DNA from: Candidatus Obscuribacter sp.
Lineage (GTDB): Bacteria > Cyanobacteriota > Vampirovibrionia > Obscuribacterales > Obscuribacteraceae
Length of the DNA: 64,000 nt
NCBI GenBank assembly: GCA_016718315.1
Contig: JADKDV010000004.1
Location: 186,001 to 250,000, forward strand
Direction of reading: 5' to 3'
A model generated the notes under the pieces. It worked only from the letters and a program-made list of their open reading frames with translations. It was not told the origin of the DNA and did not search any database. Shown piece by piece: positions 7,646 to 18,186 of this stretch (position 1 is the stretch's first letter; each line of letters begins with the position of its first letter). The translations under genes were made by a program, and so were the position numbers.

Positions 7646-10600
7646 TACCCGACCCGGGCACCGTCGTCAAAGAACCCGTTTCCTGCCCAGGCGCCAGGAT
7701 GGAGATTTCAGCCGGGGAGCCCCGGAACTTTGGCAGACACTAGAAAGGTTGTGGAAAACCGAGTGCTTGACGCATCGAAGATCTACAAGCCGAAGCCCAC
7801 GCCAAACCCTCAGAAGAGTAGGAAGTCGCTGGTGGCGAGCAATACAGTGGCAAGCCCGGCGTCTATTGTAGAGTTGGCGCGGGCGTTGAAGAATGACCCG
7901 CAGCTGATCTTCGAACATGTGTACAACAATATTGACTGGGAGCCGACATGGGGCGTTCAGAAGGGTCCGCTGGGGGCACTTTTGGCGGTATGGGCGGTTC
8001 CTTCGACCAGAGCATGCTGCTGGTTGAGCTTCTTCGAGAGGCTGGATTTACAGCTCAGTACGTGATGGGTCAAATTGACCTGTCTGAGACTGAGTGCGAC
8101 GATTGGTTTAACACTGCGCATGTATTTGCCGCATATTACTATTTGCAGTACGCCAATATTCCTGGCAGTTTTCCGTACTGGAGTGGCACGGAGTGGCGCA
8201 TGGCGATGGCGCACGTGTGGGTTGAAGTAGTTGTAGGTGGTACGACCTATTCGCTCGATCCGAGCCGGAAGACTTATACGCGAAAAGCTGCCGTAAGCGG
8301 ACTGGATACGATTTTGGGTTATTCGCAGTCGACCTTCCTGTCGAATGCTGCGAGTGGCGCCACCATTGATCCCAGTGGTGATTTTATTCAGAACATGAAT
8401 ACGACCAACATTCATTCAGATTTGGCGACAATGACGTCGAATCTGATCAGTTATATCGACGGCAATTCGATTGGCTCTGCTTCGGCTGGTACAGCGACAG
8501 TAGACGATGTGTTGGGTGGACAGGAAATCGTGCCACTGACGTTGCCGTTTACCTGGAGCACATCGCTGCCCTATGAGGCGCCGGGAGATGTTCCGACGAT
8601 TTGGACGGGAGATGTGCCACTGGCGTACAAAACCACGCTGCAGGTGCAATATCCTGATTCGCTTGGTGGGTGGGCTATTGACGAGACGTTCACTTCGGAC
8701 CAACTTGCTGGTGCGAGGTTGACACTGACGTTTGACGGAAGCCTATATCCGCTGCTGAAACTCAATGGAGTGTTGATTGCAACCGGTACGGAAGCGCAAC
8801 TTCCAGGAAGCTGGAATTCGCTGCTTTTGACGGTCAATCACAATGCGTATGCGTTCACCGTGTATCCGCAGCAGTGGTGGCAGTCTTTCCTGTATGCGGG
8901 TGAGTATTATCTGATCGGTAATGCTTGGAGCAATATCAGACGAGGTGATGTTGACTTCCACCAGAAAGCGCTTGCGAAGGCGCATGCAAATCCGACGCCG
9001 GACAATGAGGAAATTTTCGGCGAAGTGATGGCTTCGTGTTGGTTTGATTTGATTAGCCAAGCGAGCCGGGTTGCGGATTTGGCTGGACGTCTGAACAAGA
9101 CAAACATGAATTTCTTCCATCAGGTCGGGATGGTTGCATATATCAATTCTGGAGCCAAGCCAAAGGTCAATTTCGACGTTGGTGGTGTTTCCGGCTACAG
9201 TTCGACCCTGGATTACGATTTCACGCAGCTGGCGATTACTAACACGGTGGTCGCGATGCGTGGTGTGGCGTTGGAAGCAGCTTCTTCAGCGCACTTCAAC
9301 GGCGTTATGCCAGCGGTTTCAGCTACCACTGTGATCGACAAGGCGAACCGCACAGCGAATGTCAGTCTCGGAGGCACCGTTACAGCTGGTGATATTTTGA
9401 CTGTCACGGTCAATGATGCGGCGTTGTCTGGTGGAACGAAGGCGAACAACTATACTGTGCAGATCGGGGACACGTTAACGTCAATTGCAACGGCGATTGC
9501 CGGAATGTTAAATGCAGACACGGCCTTGGCAGATATTGGCGTGACGGCGACATCGGCGGTAGCGGTGGTAATGGTTTCATCGACGTCGGTCAATCAGACG
9601 TCGTATGCAGTATCGAAGAGTGGCGGTGCAACAGAGACGATTTCGGTTGCCTTTGAGAAGATCTTTTTGGCGACACCTTCTAATTGGTCGACAGGAACCA
9701 ATATTTCGTCGATTCTGCTAGCAAATGGCTATTCGTCTGGAGACGTGGCTGGAATCGGTGGATATATCGGAACCGGAGTAGATTCGGTGATGATCGGAGA
9801 TACGCCTGGTTTGACTATTGGGGGATGGACCGGAAATGGTAACTGGGTGTTTCCGAACTATGCAAACAATGGCGGAGCGCTTGGGCTGATCAATAGCTAC
9901 TCAAAAGGCGGCGAAGGTCAGGAAGGCGATGAGAAGAAGAAGAAGGACGAGGATAAGAAGGACAAGGAGCCAAAAGGTGGTGATCCGATTACTTTGTTCA
10001 CCGGAGATATGGATTACACGCGGCAGGACATGGTGATAGGTAGCGCGCCAGCGCCCTATTCTCTGAACTTCGAGCGTAACTACAATTCGGGCAGGCAATA
10101 CCAGGATGGAGTGCTGGGATGGGGTTGGAAGCACAACCACCAGATTACCGCATCTATCAATAATGACGGCTTGTATTCAATGGGACAGGACACTGCAAAG
10201 CAGGGGGCGGTGACAATCGCTGAGCTGTTTGTAGCGATGGATTTGGCCTCTGATTCGTCCCAGCCGATCAACAAAATGTTGGTGTTGAGCCTGTCCGGTA
10301 AATGGTGGTTGGACCGGTTGGTGAATAACACAGTTGCTGTGTCATTTGCCGATAACACGCAAATTTTCACATTGCAGCCAGATGGCAGCTATACTGCGCC
10401 AGGCGAATTTCCGTCAGAGCTGACACTTACGTTTGGACTCTACAAGCTGACGATGCCAAACGCCTGCGAGTACAACTTCAATAGTGATGGTCAGATTGCA
10501 AACTGGGTGAGCCCAGACGGAGTGACGATCACTTACACGTATTCTGGCGGAGATTTGTCGACCATTTCGAATGGGATGGGACGCACGCTCACGCTGGGAT

Positions 10601-13506
10601 ACACGAGTGGAATAGTGACCTCTGTAACAGATGGAACGGGACGTTCAATCGGTTACGCATTTGATGTAGACGGTAATCTAGAGGCGTTTACGGATGCAGT
10701 GCTTGAGGACATCGTGTATGAGTACGTTGAAGCTGGTCTAATGAGCAAGTTCTACATGCCGGCCAATCCTGCCATTCCTTATGTTTTCAACGTGTACGAC
10801 AGCCTAAACCGGGTGCAATCACAGGAAGATGCTCTAGGTAATCTGACAACACTCTATATCGCAGGGGCGAGAGCGGAAGTAGAAGATCCGGTAGGCAACA
10901 AGAAAGTATATTATTTCAACCGGACTGGATATCCAATTCGTGCAATTGACGCGTTGGGGAATGAGACGAAGACGGTTTACGATGGACTCGACCGCAAAAT
11001 TGAAGAGACAATGCCGGAGGGCAATCAGCTGCTTTTGTCATACGATGCAAACAACATGTTGTTGACGAAGACCCAGGTAGCTAAACCCGGTTCTGGTCTT
11101 AGTAACATCGTCGAAACGTTTACGTACGATCCACTTTGGTCGAAAGTGTCTACGGCAGAGGATGGGAATGGGAACACGACCACTTATACTTACGATGGTA
11201 CGACTGGGGGTTTGCTAACAATTCAACGTCCGATGATTGGTATGTCGACGCCGACGGTGACGATGACATACAACGCGCGTGGGCAGATGCTGACGCGGAC
11301 TGATGAAACCGGCATTGTGACCCAGTATACTTACGACAGTGTCACAGAAAAGATGACGACACAGATTGTCGACTATGGAGTTGGTGGAGGATTTTTGAAT
11401 CTGACCACTTCGATGACATATGACGCTATCGGAAACTGCGACAGTATCACTGATCCGAATTCGAATACCACGACCTTTGTGTTTGACGATGAAAGACGGT
11501 TGATTCAGAGGACAGAGCCGAGCCCGTTGAGTTATGTCACAAATATTACGTACGATGCGAACGGAAATCAGCTAACAATTGAACGTCAAACGGGTGGCTC
11601 TCCCTCGTGGCAGATCTACAGCTGGACGTATTCTGCAAGTGACAAGATGTTGACGGAAACGGATCCTGCATCGAATACAACAACTTGGACATATGATAGC
11701 GGGGACCAGATTCAGACCAAGACTGATGCCGAAAGCAGGCAGTGGCAGTTTGGCTATGATGCACTCAATCGAGTGAATCAGGTCACGGATCCATCAAGCA
11801 CCGTATGTGACATCAAAATGTTCACCGATAACGGGAAGCTGGAATCGATTGAAGATGCAAGAGGGAATGTTACGCAATATACGTGGGATGGCTTTGATCG
11901 AGCAGAGCAGACTATCTTCGCGGATACTACGTTTGAGCTAAATAGCTTGTACGATGCCAATGGCAATGTATTGACGAAACTGACTAGCTCGGGTGACAGC
12001 GTTGTAATGACCTACGATGCGCTTAATCGGCTGGAGACGAAGAGTCCGACGAGCCAGCCGGTGATTACAAATACGTATGACTTAGCCGGAAGGTTGATAC
12101 AGGCGAGTAAGCCAACAGTGACGGGCGATCCTTCTTCGGGAGCAATCGACTTTGCTTACGATACGGCAGGTCGATTCATTTCGGAGACTTATCCCGCCGG
12201 CAAAGTCGTGTCGCATGACCTTCATTCAAATGGTAATCGAATCAAAACGATATGGCCAGACGGATACTTCGTCTCACGAGTATTTGATGAGATGAATCGT
12301 TTGACAGACATCAAGCTGAATGGAAGCGGCACATCGGCAGCTGTGTTTAGTTACAATGATTTGTCACAGAGGACGCAAATATCTTACAGCAACGGCACGA
12401 CGATTGATTACACGCCGCAATTGAACACAGACGTGACGAGCATTACGCACAACTTCGTTGGAAGCAGTGTTGTCTTTACACATGGATTCAACAATGTGCA
12501 TGAGCCTAACAGCGTAGCTATTTCGGACGGAGTCTATATGTACCATCCGGCAGCTGCCTCGACGACCTATGGTACCGCAGATGATGTCAATGCTTATCCG
12601 AGTGTCGGTGGAGTGAGCTATTCGTATGACGGGAACAGGAACCTCGTCGGGGATGGTGTTTGGTCATTTGTCTACAGCACGGAAAATCAGTTGTTGACGG
12701 CATCCAAAACGGGCGTCAGTGCAAGCTTCGTGTATGATCCGTTGATGAGGCAAACGCAGAAGACAGTGGGGTCTACCAAGCATCGATATGTGTATGATGG
12801 TTGGCGGAGGATTGCTGATTATGACGGAGTTAGCGGAAGTCTTCAGGCAAGGTTCGTGTATGGACCGGTACTTGACGAGCCGTTGATTGAAGTGAGCAGT
12901 GGTGGCACTCTGACGTTCCTACATGCAGACCAGATGGGCAGCATTGTGGCAACAAGCAATGCTTCCGGAGTAGTCACCAACCAAAATCAGCACGGACCTT
13001 TTGGAGACGTCGGATCGATTTCTGGAACGACCTTCGGTTATACAGGTCAGAGATATGACTCAGAGACTGGTCTGTATTACTACAAGAAACGGTATTACGC
13101 TCCCAATCTGGGCAGATTCTTGCAGCCGGACCCAATTGGATATACAGGTGAGGACTTCAACCTTTACACTTATGTGTCGAACAGTCCGTTTAGGTTTACT
13201 GACCCGTTAGGACTGGAGAAGAAAACGCCACCGAACACACCGCCAAACACGCCACCGAACACACCGCCAAACACGCCACCGAACACACCGCCAAACACGC
13301 CACCGAACACACCGCCAAACACGCCACCGAACACACCGCCCAACACTCCCCCAAACACACCACCGCCGCCTCCGCCTACAACGCGGAAGTCAATTTGGCA
13401 GAGGATTAAGGATGTTTGGAACGAGCCAGTTGGTCCGGAAACGCCGGATCAGATGATGGACAGAATAAATAACGATACAAACAGGGCTGCTCAAAGTGGG
13501 ATTTGA
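7646..13506 (+). pseudogene. RHS1: YD-repeat protein with transglutaminase-like N-terminus, frameshifted
   Basis: A very large RHS-family protein read in two frames. The frame from 7646 (APSSKNP, APGWRFQPGSPGT, then TTG 7730 LADTRKVVENR) matches the N-terminus of RHS3. A missing base near the TTTT run at 7980-7983 throws it into the long frame that ends at 13506; joined from 7730 it would be 1925 residues. A further frame change near 7640 separates an upstream remnant (TSIPPAPP at 7599), so the true start is lost. Order: transglutaminase-like region (to about 8280, SFDQ, HVWVEV, LDPS); an inserted repeat-type domain (9331-9650, VIDKANRT); DUF6531-type module (9975-10150, LFTGDMDYTRQD); YD repeats (about 10450-12800); RHS core (SETGLYYYKKRYYAPNLGRF); then a tip of about 90 residues made mostly of TPPN repeats. 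No signal peptide and no recognisable toxin domain. Confidence 0.8.
13225..13360 (+). repeat. In-frame tandem repeat encoding (TPPN)n in the RHS1 tip
   Basis: A 12-base unit (codes Thr-Pro-Pro-Asn) repeats about eleven times, with a 24-base higher-order period because alternate units differ at wobble positions (CCGAACACACCG / CCAAACACGCCA). It lies right after the RHS core end (DPLGL) and makes an extended Pro-rich stalk. Such repeats change length by slippage. Confidence 0.9.
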
Positions 13507-13550
13507 TAAGGACTGCTAAAAGCATAGCTATCTCCAACTAAAAGTAGGGT

Positions 13551-13575
13551 CGGTGGCAGGAATTTAATGCCACCG
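13551..13575 (+). terminator. Hairpin after RHS1
   Basis: CGGTGGCA and TGCCACCG form an 8-bp stem with a 9-base loop, 45 bases after the RHS1 stop. No T-run follows, so it may be an mRNA 3'-end hairpin rather than a classical intrinsic terminator. Confidence 0.45.
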
Positions 13576-13635
13576 GCTCTACCATTCTGTGGTAATCATT
13601 ATAATGGCTGATGTTTGCCCGAGAATCTAAACCTT

Positions 13636-14706
13636 ATGCTTCTAAGTTGTCCTGTTCTTCCACGTGTTCTTGCCTTAGTTGTTTTAATGTGTTTTTCTTG
13701 GTCTTCTTCTTTTGCGAACAATGGAAATAGTCTTCCTGAATTGGATTTGCTTGACGAGTTCGTTGCTTCTGGGTTTAAGACAGGTAAGTCAGATTCAGCA
13801 CTCGTTCAAATTCTAAAGCTGATTTATCAAAGTAGTCATGAGACAAATCTGGACTCAGCCAATCAGAGCTTGAAGAGGGCTGAGGAGCTATGCAAAAGTG
13901 TTCGGAATCATAGTTTGGCATTAGTGTACCGATCAGCGCTGAAAAGAGAGGCTGCAATAAACGAGCGCAGATTCGGTGAATTTCAGCTCGTCGAACAAAA
14001 CCTAAACGAATCATTGTCCATCGCAAACTCAGTGCTTCAGGGGGAACCCACCTTTCAACCGGCTTTATATCAACGAGCCGCGACATTAGAGCAGCTAGGT
14101 ATGTGGTATCTGTTCAATGGATATTCCAGTAAGAGCAAAGATGCCTTTCAAAAGGCCCTTTCTGCCGCGGATGATGCAAGGCAATCGGGGGCGAGAGGAA
14201 GATCTCACTCTATTCTCTATGCAAAAATCGCCCAGCATTATGTGACTTTTGAAATGTTTGATGAAAATATGGAAGCGCTCCAGGTATTAGACCAAGCAAT
14301 CAGAGCGCTAATGCCGTTTATTAGAACCCAACAAGAATCCGACCAAATCTATTCAGTCAGGCTACCACTCTTTTTTGAAAAAGCTTGTGTCCTGCGCAAA
14401 ACCGGCGCGAATGAAGATGCATTGAAATGCCTGGATACAGCAATAGAGGGATACAGAGGCGTTTTACAACGGAGTCATCATCTCAAACAACAGGACTTGG
14501 ACTGGGTAAGAATGCGTCTGGCTGATACCTACGTTGAGAAAGCTGAGACTAAGATAGTTCAAAACAAGTCTCTTGACGCAAAAGTATGTTTAAATAATGC
14601 CCTTGATTTAGTTCAACAGGCCCTATCCATTGATCCCACAGATCAATCAGCCCTTGAGCAACAGAGCCGGATCCGCACTCTTTTGCAGATATGCTCCCAA
14701 AGTTAG
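13636..14706 (+). CDS. Exported TPR-type protein
   Basis: The frame opens at TTG 13615; I prefer ATG 13636, which gives MLLSCPVLPRVLALVVLMCF and a signal peptide cleaved near SSSFANNG. The mature protein (about 330 residues) is all-helical with TPR-like repeats, for example ALYQRAATLEQLGMWYLFNG, then KDAFQKALSAADDA, EDALKCLDTAIEGYRGVL, and LNNALDLVQQALSIDPTDQS. It is AT-richer than RHS1, with a separate 5' region. Its place directly after an RHS gene with a variable tip makes it a candidate partner or immunity protein, but this is positional inference only; secreted TPR proteins are common elsewhere in this window. Confidence 0.7.
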   Translation: MLLSCPVLPRVLALVVLMCFSWSSSFANNGNSLPELDLLDEFVASGFKTGKSDSALVQILKLIYQSSHETNLDSANQSLKRAEELCKSVRNHSLALVYRSALKREAAINERRFGEFQLVEQNLNESLSIANSVLQGEPTFQPALYQRAATLEQLGMWYLFNGYSSKSKDAFQKALSAADDARQSGARGRSHSILYAKIAQHYVTFEMFDENMEALQVLDQAIRALMPFIRTQQESDQIYSVRLPLFFEKACVLRKTGANEDALKCLDTAIEGYRGVLQRSHHLKQQDLDWVRMRLADTYVEKAETKIVQNKSLDAKVCLNNALDLVQQALSIDPTDQSALEQQSRIRTLLQICSQS

Positions 14707-15626
14707 TAATTTTGCTATTTGATGTGATCTTTTGTATCCGTCCGGTACTACCCGTGGTTTAAAGAAAATCTCGCTGCGTGATTGAATATTTGCAGTGAAG
14801 CGAAGGCGGCTCAAAATGACCACGCAACTAGTTGTGACTTTGCGAATTATTTGGCAAGATTTTCGATGTTCGCCAAAATTCGGATGTAACTTTTGGAATT
14901 ATTTGTCACTCTTGGGAACGATTTCGGCGATGCTGAAATCAGGCCGCTCGCCTACCCCAAAAGCAGGAATTCTGATACTGAATCTCTAGAAAGCCCATAA
15001 GATGGGATGCGGCGATGAAACATAATCGAGATTATGCAAAGCTTCGCATAACCAATAATATAAGACGCTCAAGTAGAGAGCAACGCAAAATGCACCCGGA
15101 TTAATGGGGTAGATTTGGCACCATGCTTTTCCAGTCAAGTGTGACAAATAATTCCGAAGAATTTGTGCCAAGTAATTCTCAAAATTACAAATTTTCACCA
15201 AATTGGGTGGTTTTTCGCCTCGCGGAAAGTGTTGGCTAAGGGTATCAATTTTCGTTCCCTCATATCGAGCAAATTCCCTGACCCTTTGAACCCGTTCCAA
15301 TCTCCGTCGAAAACAACTTGGCCCAGACGGGTTAGAGGGTGTCTGCCTTTCGGCGGATTCGTATATTGGGGAGTCGCTTGGTTCATTTGCAATAACAGCT
15401 CTAGGTAGCCGTCTCAACTAATCCTGAGCTGGTGCTCATCTGCCTTGGTTGAGTTTTCTGCAGCAAGTAATTGAACTGCGCTGATCAATTTGCTAGTCGG
15501 CGTATTTTCAAATTGTCAGCAAGCGATTTTAGTCCTCTAAGAATGATTGGTGGTCCTCATTTTCGACCGATGCTTTTGGCGCTGTCTCAGAGGCAAACAG
15601 CCGCCTCTAATACAAGGATAAATGTT
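14707..15626. other. Gene-free spacer between cassettes 1 and 2
   Basis: About 0.9 kb without a credible gene; minus-strand frames (14986-15417, 15195-15392) have no family features. It holds inverted copies of a TTATTTGTCAC-type motif (see separate entry). The 3' end (from about 15590) matches the leader of the copy-1 membrane protein and marks the start of the duplicated module. Confidence 0.4.
14844..15179. repeat. Inverted TTTGTCAC/TTGGCA motif pairs (possible transposon-end remnant)
   Basis: On the plus strand GAATTATTTGGCA (14844-14856) is followed by GGAATTATTTGTCACT (14895-14910). On the minus strand GAATTACTTGGCA (15178-15166) is followed by GGAATTATTTGTCACAC (15155-15139). Both arms carry the same two words in the same order, facing each other across about 230 bases. 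TTATTTGTCAC words are typical of end repeats of Tn7/Tn5053-like elements in cyanobacteria, but no transposase is present here. A miniature element or an inverted-repeat relic is plausible. Confidence 0.4.
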
Positions 15627-16109
15627 ATGACCGATCTCACTAATACACCAACACCGCCGCCTCCCTCGCCCCGGCGCGGTCGCTTTGCCCAGGACCCACC
15701 CCTGGACACAAGTGCCACCGACACATACTTTGAAAAGCTCCTCAAATACATCCCCGGTGATATCGTCGCCGCCTTTGTTGCGCTCGATGGCATCCTTAAG
15801 CAAGGTGGCAACGACCCAATGTGGTTGTCCTGGGCTGTATTTGGTGCGCTACTTGTGCTCACACCGTTCTACATCTGCTATGTCAAAACCACCCCACCCG
15901 GCATTGTCGCTGCAAAGACATTTCACTGGGTGGCATCTACAGTAGCCTTTGCTGTTTGGGTGTTTGCCCTTGGCGGACCATTTGCTGTGACCTTTGACTG
16001 GTACAAGCCAGTCTTAGGCTCGGTGCTGCTCATCATTACGACGCTGGCGCTGCCAGTGTTTGAGAGCATTTTTTACAAGTCGACACCGCCATCAGATGGC
16101 ACCATTTAA
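15627..16109 (+). CDS. Proline-rich membrane protein (copy 2)
   Basis: 160 residues with an AAGGA ribosome-binding site 9 bases before ATG 15627. Short Pro-rich tail (NTPTPPPPSPRRGRFAQ), then the same body as copy 1 at 5966-6511 (TYFEKLLKYIPGDIVAAFVA, three hydrophobic segments, ESIFYKSTPPSDGTI end). Scattered substitutions only (for example Ala to Gly before DIVAAF). The Pro-rich tail is 21 residues shorter than in copy 1. It is followed after 9 bases by the intact lipoprotein, so the two were duplicated as a pair. Function unknown; likely an envelope protein of the RHS locus. Confidence 0.75.
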   Translation: MTDLTNTPTPPPPSPRRGRFAQDPPLDTSATDTYFEKLLKYIPGDIVAAFVALDGILKQGGNDPMWLSWAVFGALLVLTPFYICYVKTTPPGIVAAKTFHWVASTVAFAVWVFALGGPFAVTFDWYKPVLGSVLLIITTLALPVFESIFYKSTPPSDGTI

Positions 16110-16118
16110 GGAATCATT

Positions 16119-16673
16119 ATGAGGTCCAAACCCTCCCTTACTATCCTCTCCATTGCCGCTCTGGCAGCCGCGCTAGCACTGGGCGGTTGCAGTACAGCAC
16201 CATCAGTCAGGGTTGACTCCCTGCAGTCGGCGCAACCCTCAGTGATCACCACAGACGCGGCTGCCCGTGCCATCGTCATCCTGCCCAAACCCGATGGCAA
16301 AGGCATGGCAGTCTGTGCCGAGCCCAGTCCCGATGTCGCTTTTGCCACTGTGGCAAAGATGATCGCAGACGTCAAACTGCAAAACCCCAATATCGATGCT
16401 AAGACACAGATTGAGTTTCAGACGGCGGTGGTGGAGTTGTCCAAGCGCACGTCGACGATCATGTTTTTGCGCGAGTCGCTCTACCGCACCTGTGAGGCTG
16501 GCATCAATCAAAATCTCAGCTCAGATCAAGTGATGAAATTGTATGAAATGGCCATGCAAGCCGCGCTCAAACTGGCTGATGCAGAGCTGGTCAAAAACAA
16601 AGCTGAGCTAGCCAAAAATCTGCGCGACCCTCAGGTGCGCGGATTGTTTAACCAGATGACTGATGGGAAGTAG
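16119..16673 (+). CDS. Lipoprotein (copy 2, intact)
   Basis: 184 residues with signal peptide and lipobox LGGC (Cys about residue 24). The mature part contains TDAAARAIVILPKPDGKGMA, AEPSPDVAFATVAKMIADVK and a helical C-terminus (AALKLADAELVKNKAELAKN). It is near-identical to copy 1 at 6521-7079, and serves as the reference showing the frameshift there. No named family recognised. Tight spacing (9 bases) to the membrane protein upstream implies one transcript and a shared envelope role. Confidence 0.8.
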   Translation: MRSKPSLTILSIAALAAALALGGCSTAPSVRVDSLQSAQPSVITTDAAARAIVILPKPDGKGMAVCAEPSPDVAFATVAKMIADVKLQNPNIDAKTQIEFQTAVVELSKRTSTIMFLRESLYRTCEAGINQNLSSDQVMKLYEMAMQAALKLADAELVKNKAELAKNLRDPQVRGLFNQMTDGK

Positions 16674-16746
16674 CGCAGCAAGAGCGTCTCAGTCGTCAGA
16701 TATCAATTTATCAAAAATCGCAACTAGATAAGGTAGATAAAGATCT

Positions 16747-17871
16747 ATGTCAAAATCAAAAGCTAACAATGAACAACCAGTAATTGATCTATTGGTCGAA
16801 GCCAGTCCCCAAGCCGCGCTCCTAATAATGAAGCGACGTAAGTTGCTACGCACCGGCGGCTCTCTATATGTCGGTCAGCTCAAGCGTCTGGATGGGCGGA
16901 CCTGGCTCAAAGCCTCGATGCCCGTGGATGACGTCTCGCGCAATCCGTGGGATCTCGCTCACGAGACTGTGGCTCGCTACAAGCGTGACCTCGGTCAGAC
17001 TCCATATATAGAGCCGGATCGTGTCGGTGGTGAATACGACACTATCGACAAGCGTGAACGTGCAGCGAGCGGGAGTGCTGGAACTGACTCATTTGATCCG
17101 CTAGATCCTCTCGATCCGCGCAAGGCTAACCCTGGCGGATTTGATCCGATGTCGGGCATGGGCTTTGACCCGAGCGATATCATGCGCGGTGTGATGCCTG
17201 ATTTGTCTCAGTTTGGTGTGCCTGGATTGGGTATGCCAGGGCGGGGCATGTCAGGCTTTGGAGTGCCTGGCTCGGGCTCGCCTGGCGTAGGTATCCCTGG
17301 TATGGGTATTCCTGGGCTTGGTGTGCCACATCATGGATTTGGCCGTCATGGCGTGGGTCAGTCCGCTGGGCGCACTGTCTCTGGTGTTGGTCTTGGGTCG
17401 GATCTTGGAACAGGGTTTGGCTTTAATGGAGTTACTGATGCCAGCATTACCGATGCTGCCGGTGACAGTCTAGGTCCTACCGGCAATCCCGATAGTGCCA
17501 ACGCTCATGTTACTCCATCTGTGCCAGCACTCTCAGAGGTGCCCGGCTGGAGTGACTTGCACCCAGTGACAGCGCGTATGCTCACTGTCGAGACAGCACA
17601 GCTGCTACTCTCGCAGATGCCTGGTGTGCCACCCGAGGTGCATTCCGTGTCGAGCCTGCGAGCGATTGCCAAACTCTCGCAGTGCTCCCGTGTGCTGCGA
17701 GATGTCTTGCGGCGTTTGCCTGACTCTGACGATGGCGAGTCCGGTATGCGTCCCGTGGAGCCGACTCCGCCGCCGCCCAGGGATGACGGCATGGCTCTGG
17801 AGTTGACTTTTAGCGAGGGCGACGTCAACGAGCTGGATTGTGTGTCGATGTCGGAATTGGCCGAAGCATAG
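16747..17871 (+). CDS. Gly/Pro-repeat (elastin-like) hypothetical protein
   Basis: 374 residues, no signal peptide. The N-terminal 95 residues are globular and basic (LLIMKRRKLLRTGGSLYVGQ). Residues about 115-210 are low-complexity, with GxPG/GxGxP repeats (FGVPGLGMPGRGMSGFGVPG and onward) resembling elastin-like or collagen-like linkers. The C-terminal 100 residues are again globular (TARMLTVETAQLLLSQMPGV, then LRAIAKLSQCSRVLRDVLRR) and end in an acidic tail. It lies between the lipoprotein and the beta-helix gene of cassette 2, and has no counterpart in cassettes 1 or 3. No function is assigned. Confidence 0.65.
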   Translation: MSKSKANNEQPVIDLLVEASPQAALLIMKRRKLLRTGGSLYVGQLKRLDGRTWLKASMPVDDVSRNPWDLAHETVARYKRDLGQTPYIEPDRVGGEYDTIDKRERAASGSAGTDSFDPLDPLDPRKANPGGFDPMSGMGFDPSDIMRGVMPDLSQFGVPGLGMPGRGMSGFGVPGSGSPGVGIPGMGIPGLGVPHHGFGRHGVGQSAGRTVSGVGLGSDLGTGFGFNGVTDASITDAAGDSLGPTGNPDSANAHVTPSVPALSEVPGWSDLHPVTARMLTVETAQLLLSQMPGVPPEVHSVSSLRAIAKLSQCSRVLRDVLRRLPDSDDGESGMRPVEPTPPPPRDDGMALELTFSEGDVNELDCVSMSELAEA

Positions 17872-17904
17872 TACTCACTACATAAGTACCAAATAGATTT
17901 GTGC

Positions 17905-17932
17905 GTACCCTGGAGCCATTGCTCCAGGGTAC
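17905..17932 (+). terminator. Strong hairpin after the Gly/Pro-repeat gene
   Basis: GTACCCTGGAGC-CATT-GCTCCAGGGTAC is a perfect 12-bp stem with a 4-base loop, 34 bases after the stop at 17871. There is no T-run, so termination would have to be weak or Rho-assisted; it may protect the mRNA 3' end. The remaining bases to 18186 hold no gene; the last 27 before the next ATG (ACACACTTAAAAGGTAAAAA) are shared with the leader at 28380-28402. Confidence 0.55.
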
Positions 17933-18186
17933 TGCTGCAACCAGTGGATGATGCTACGCCTCAATCCAAAACTGGTCGCTCATTTGGCAATGTAGATGAG
18001 TAGCCAGCTTTGGCTTGCGGCGATAGTGATGGGAGTTGTTTGGTTGTTCCTCAAGACTCCTGGCAGTTACTTGAGACTTGCAGAAGATCACCACAACTAC
18101 TGACGCAAGATTTTTCTCCGACATTAAACGAGCGCTGGATGCAATGCACAGGCGCTCAGTAAACACACTTAAAAGGTAAAAACATA

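Noticed and set aside
7447..7743. 98-codon frame between mini-YD 1 and RHS1
   Set aside because: Its sequence has no family; other frames of the same bases show remnants of the RHS N-terminus (IPPAPP, APSSKNP, APGWRFQPG), so it is a shadow of a broken RHS1 start.
13225..13360. Regular 12/24-base repeats that could suggest a CRISPR array
   Set aside because: There are no unique spacers and the repeats are in frame, coding TPPN inside RHS1.
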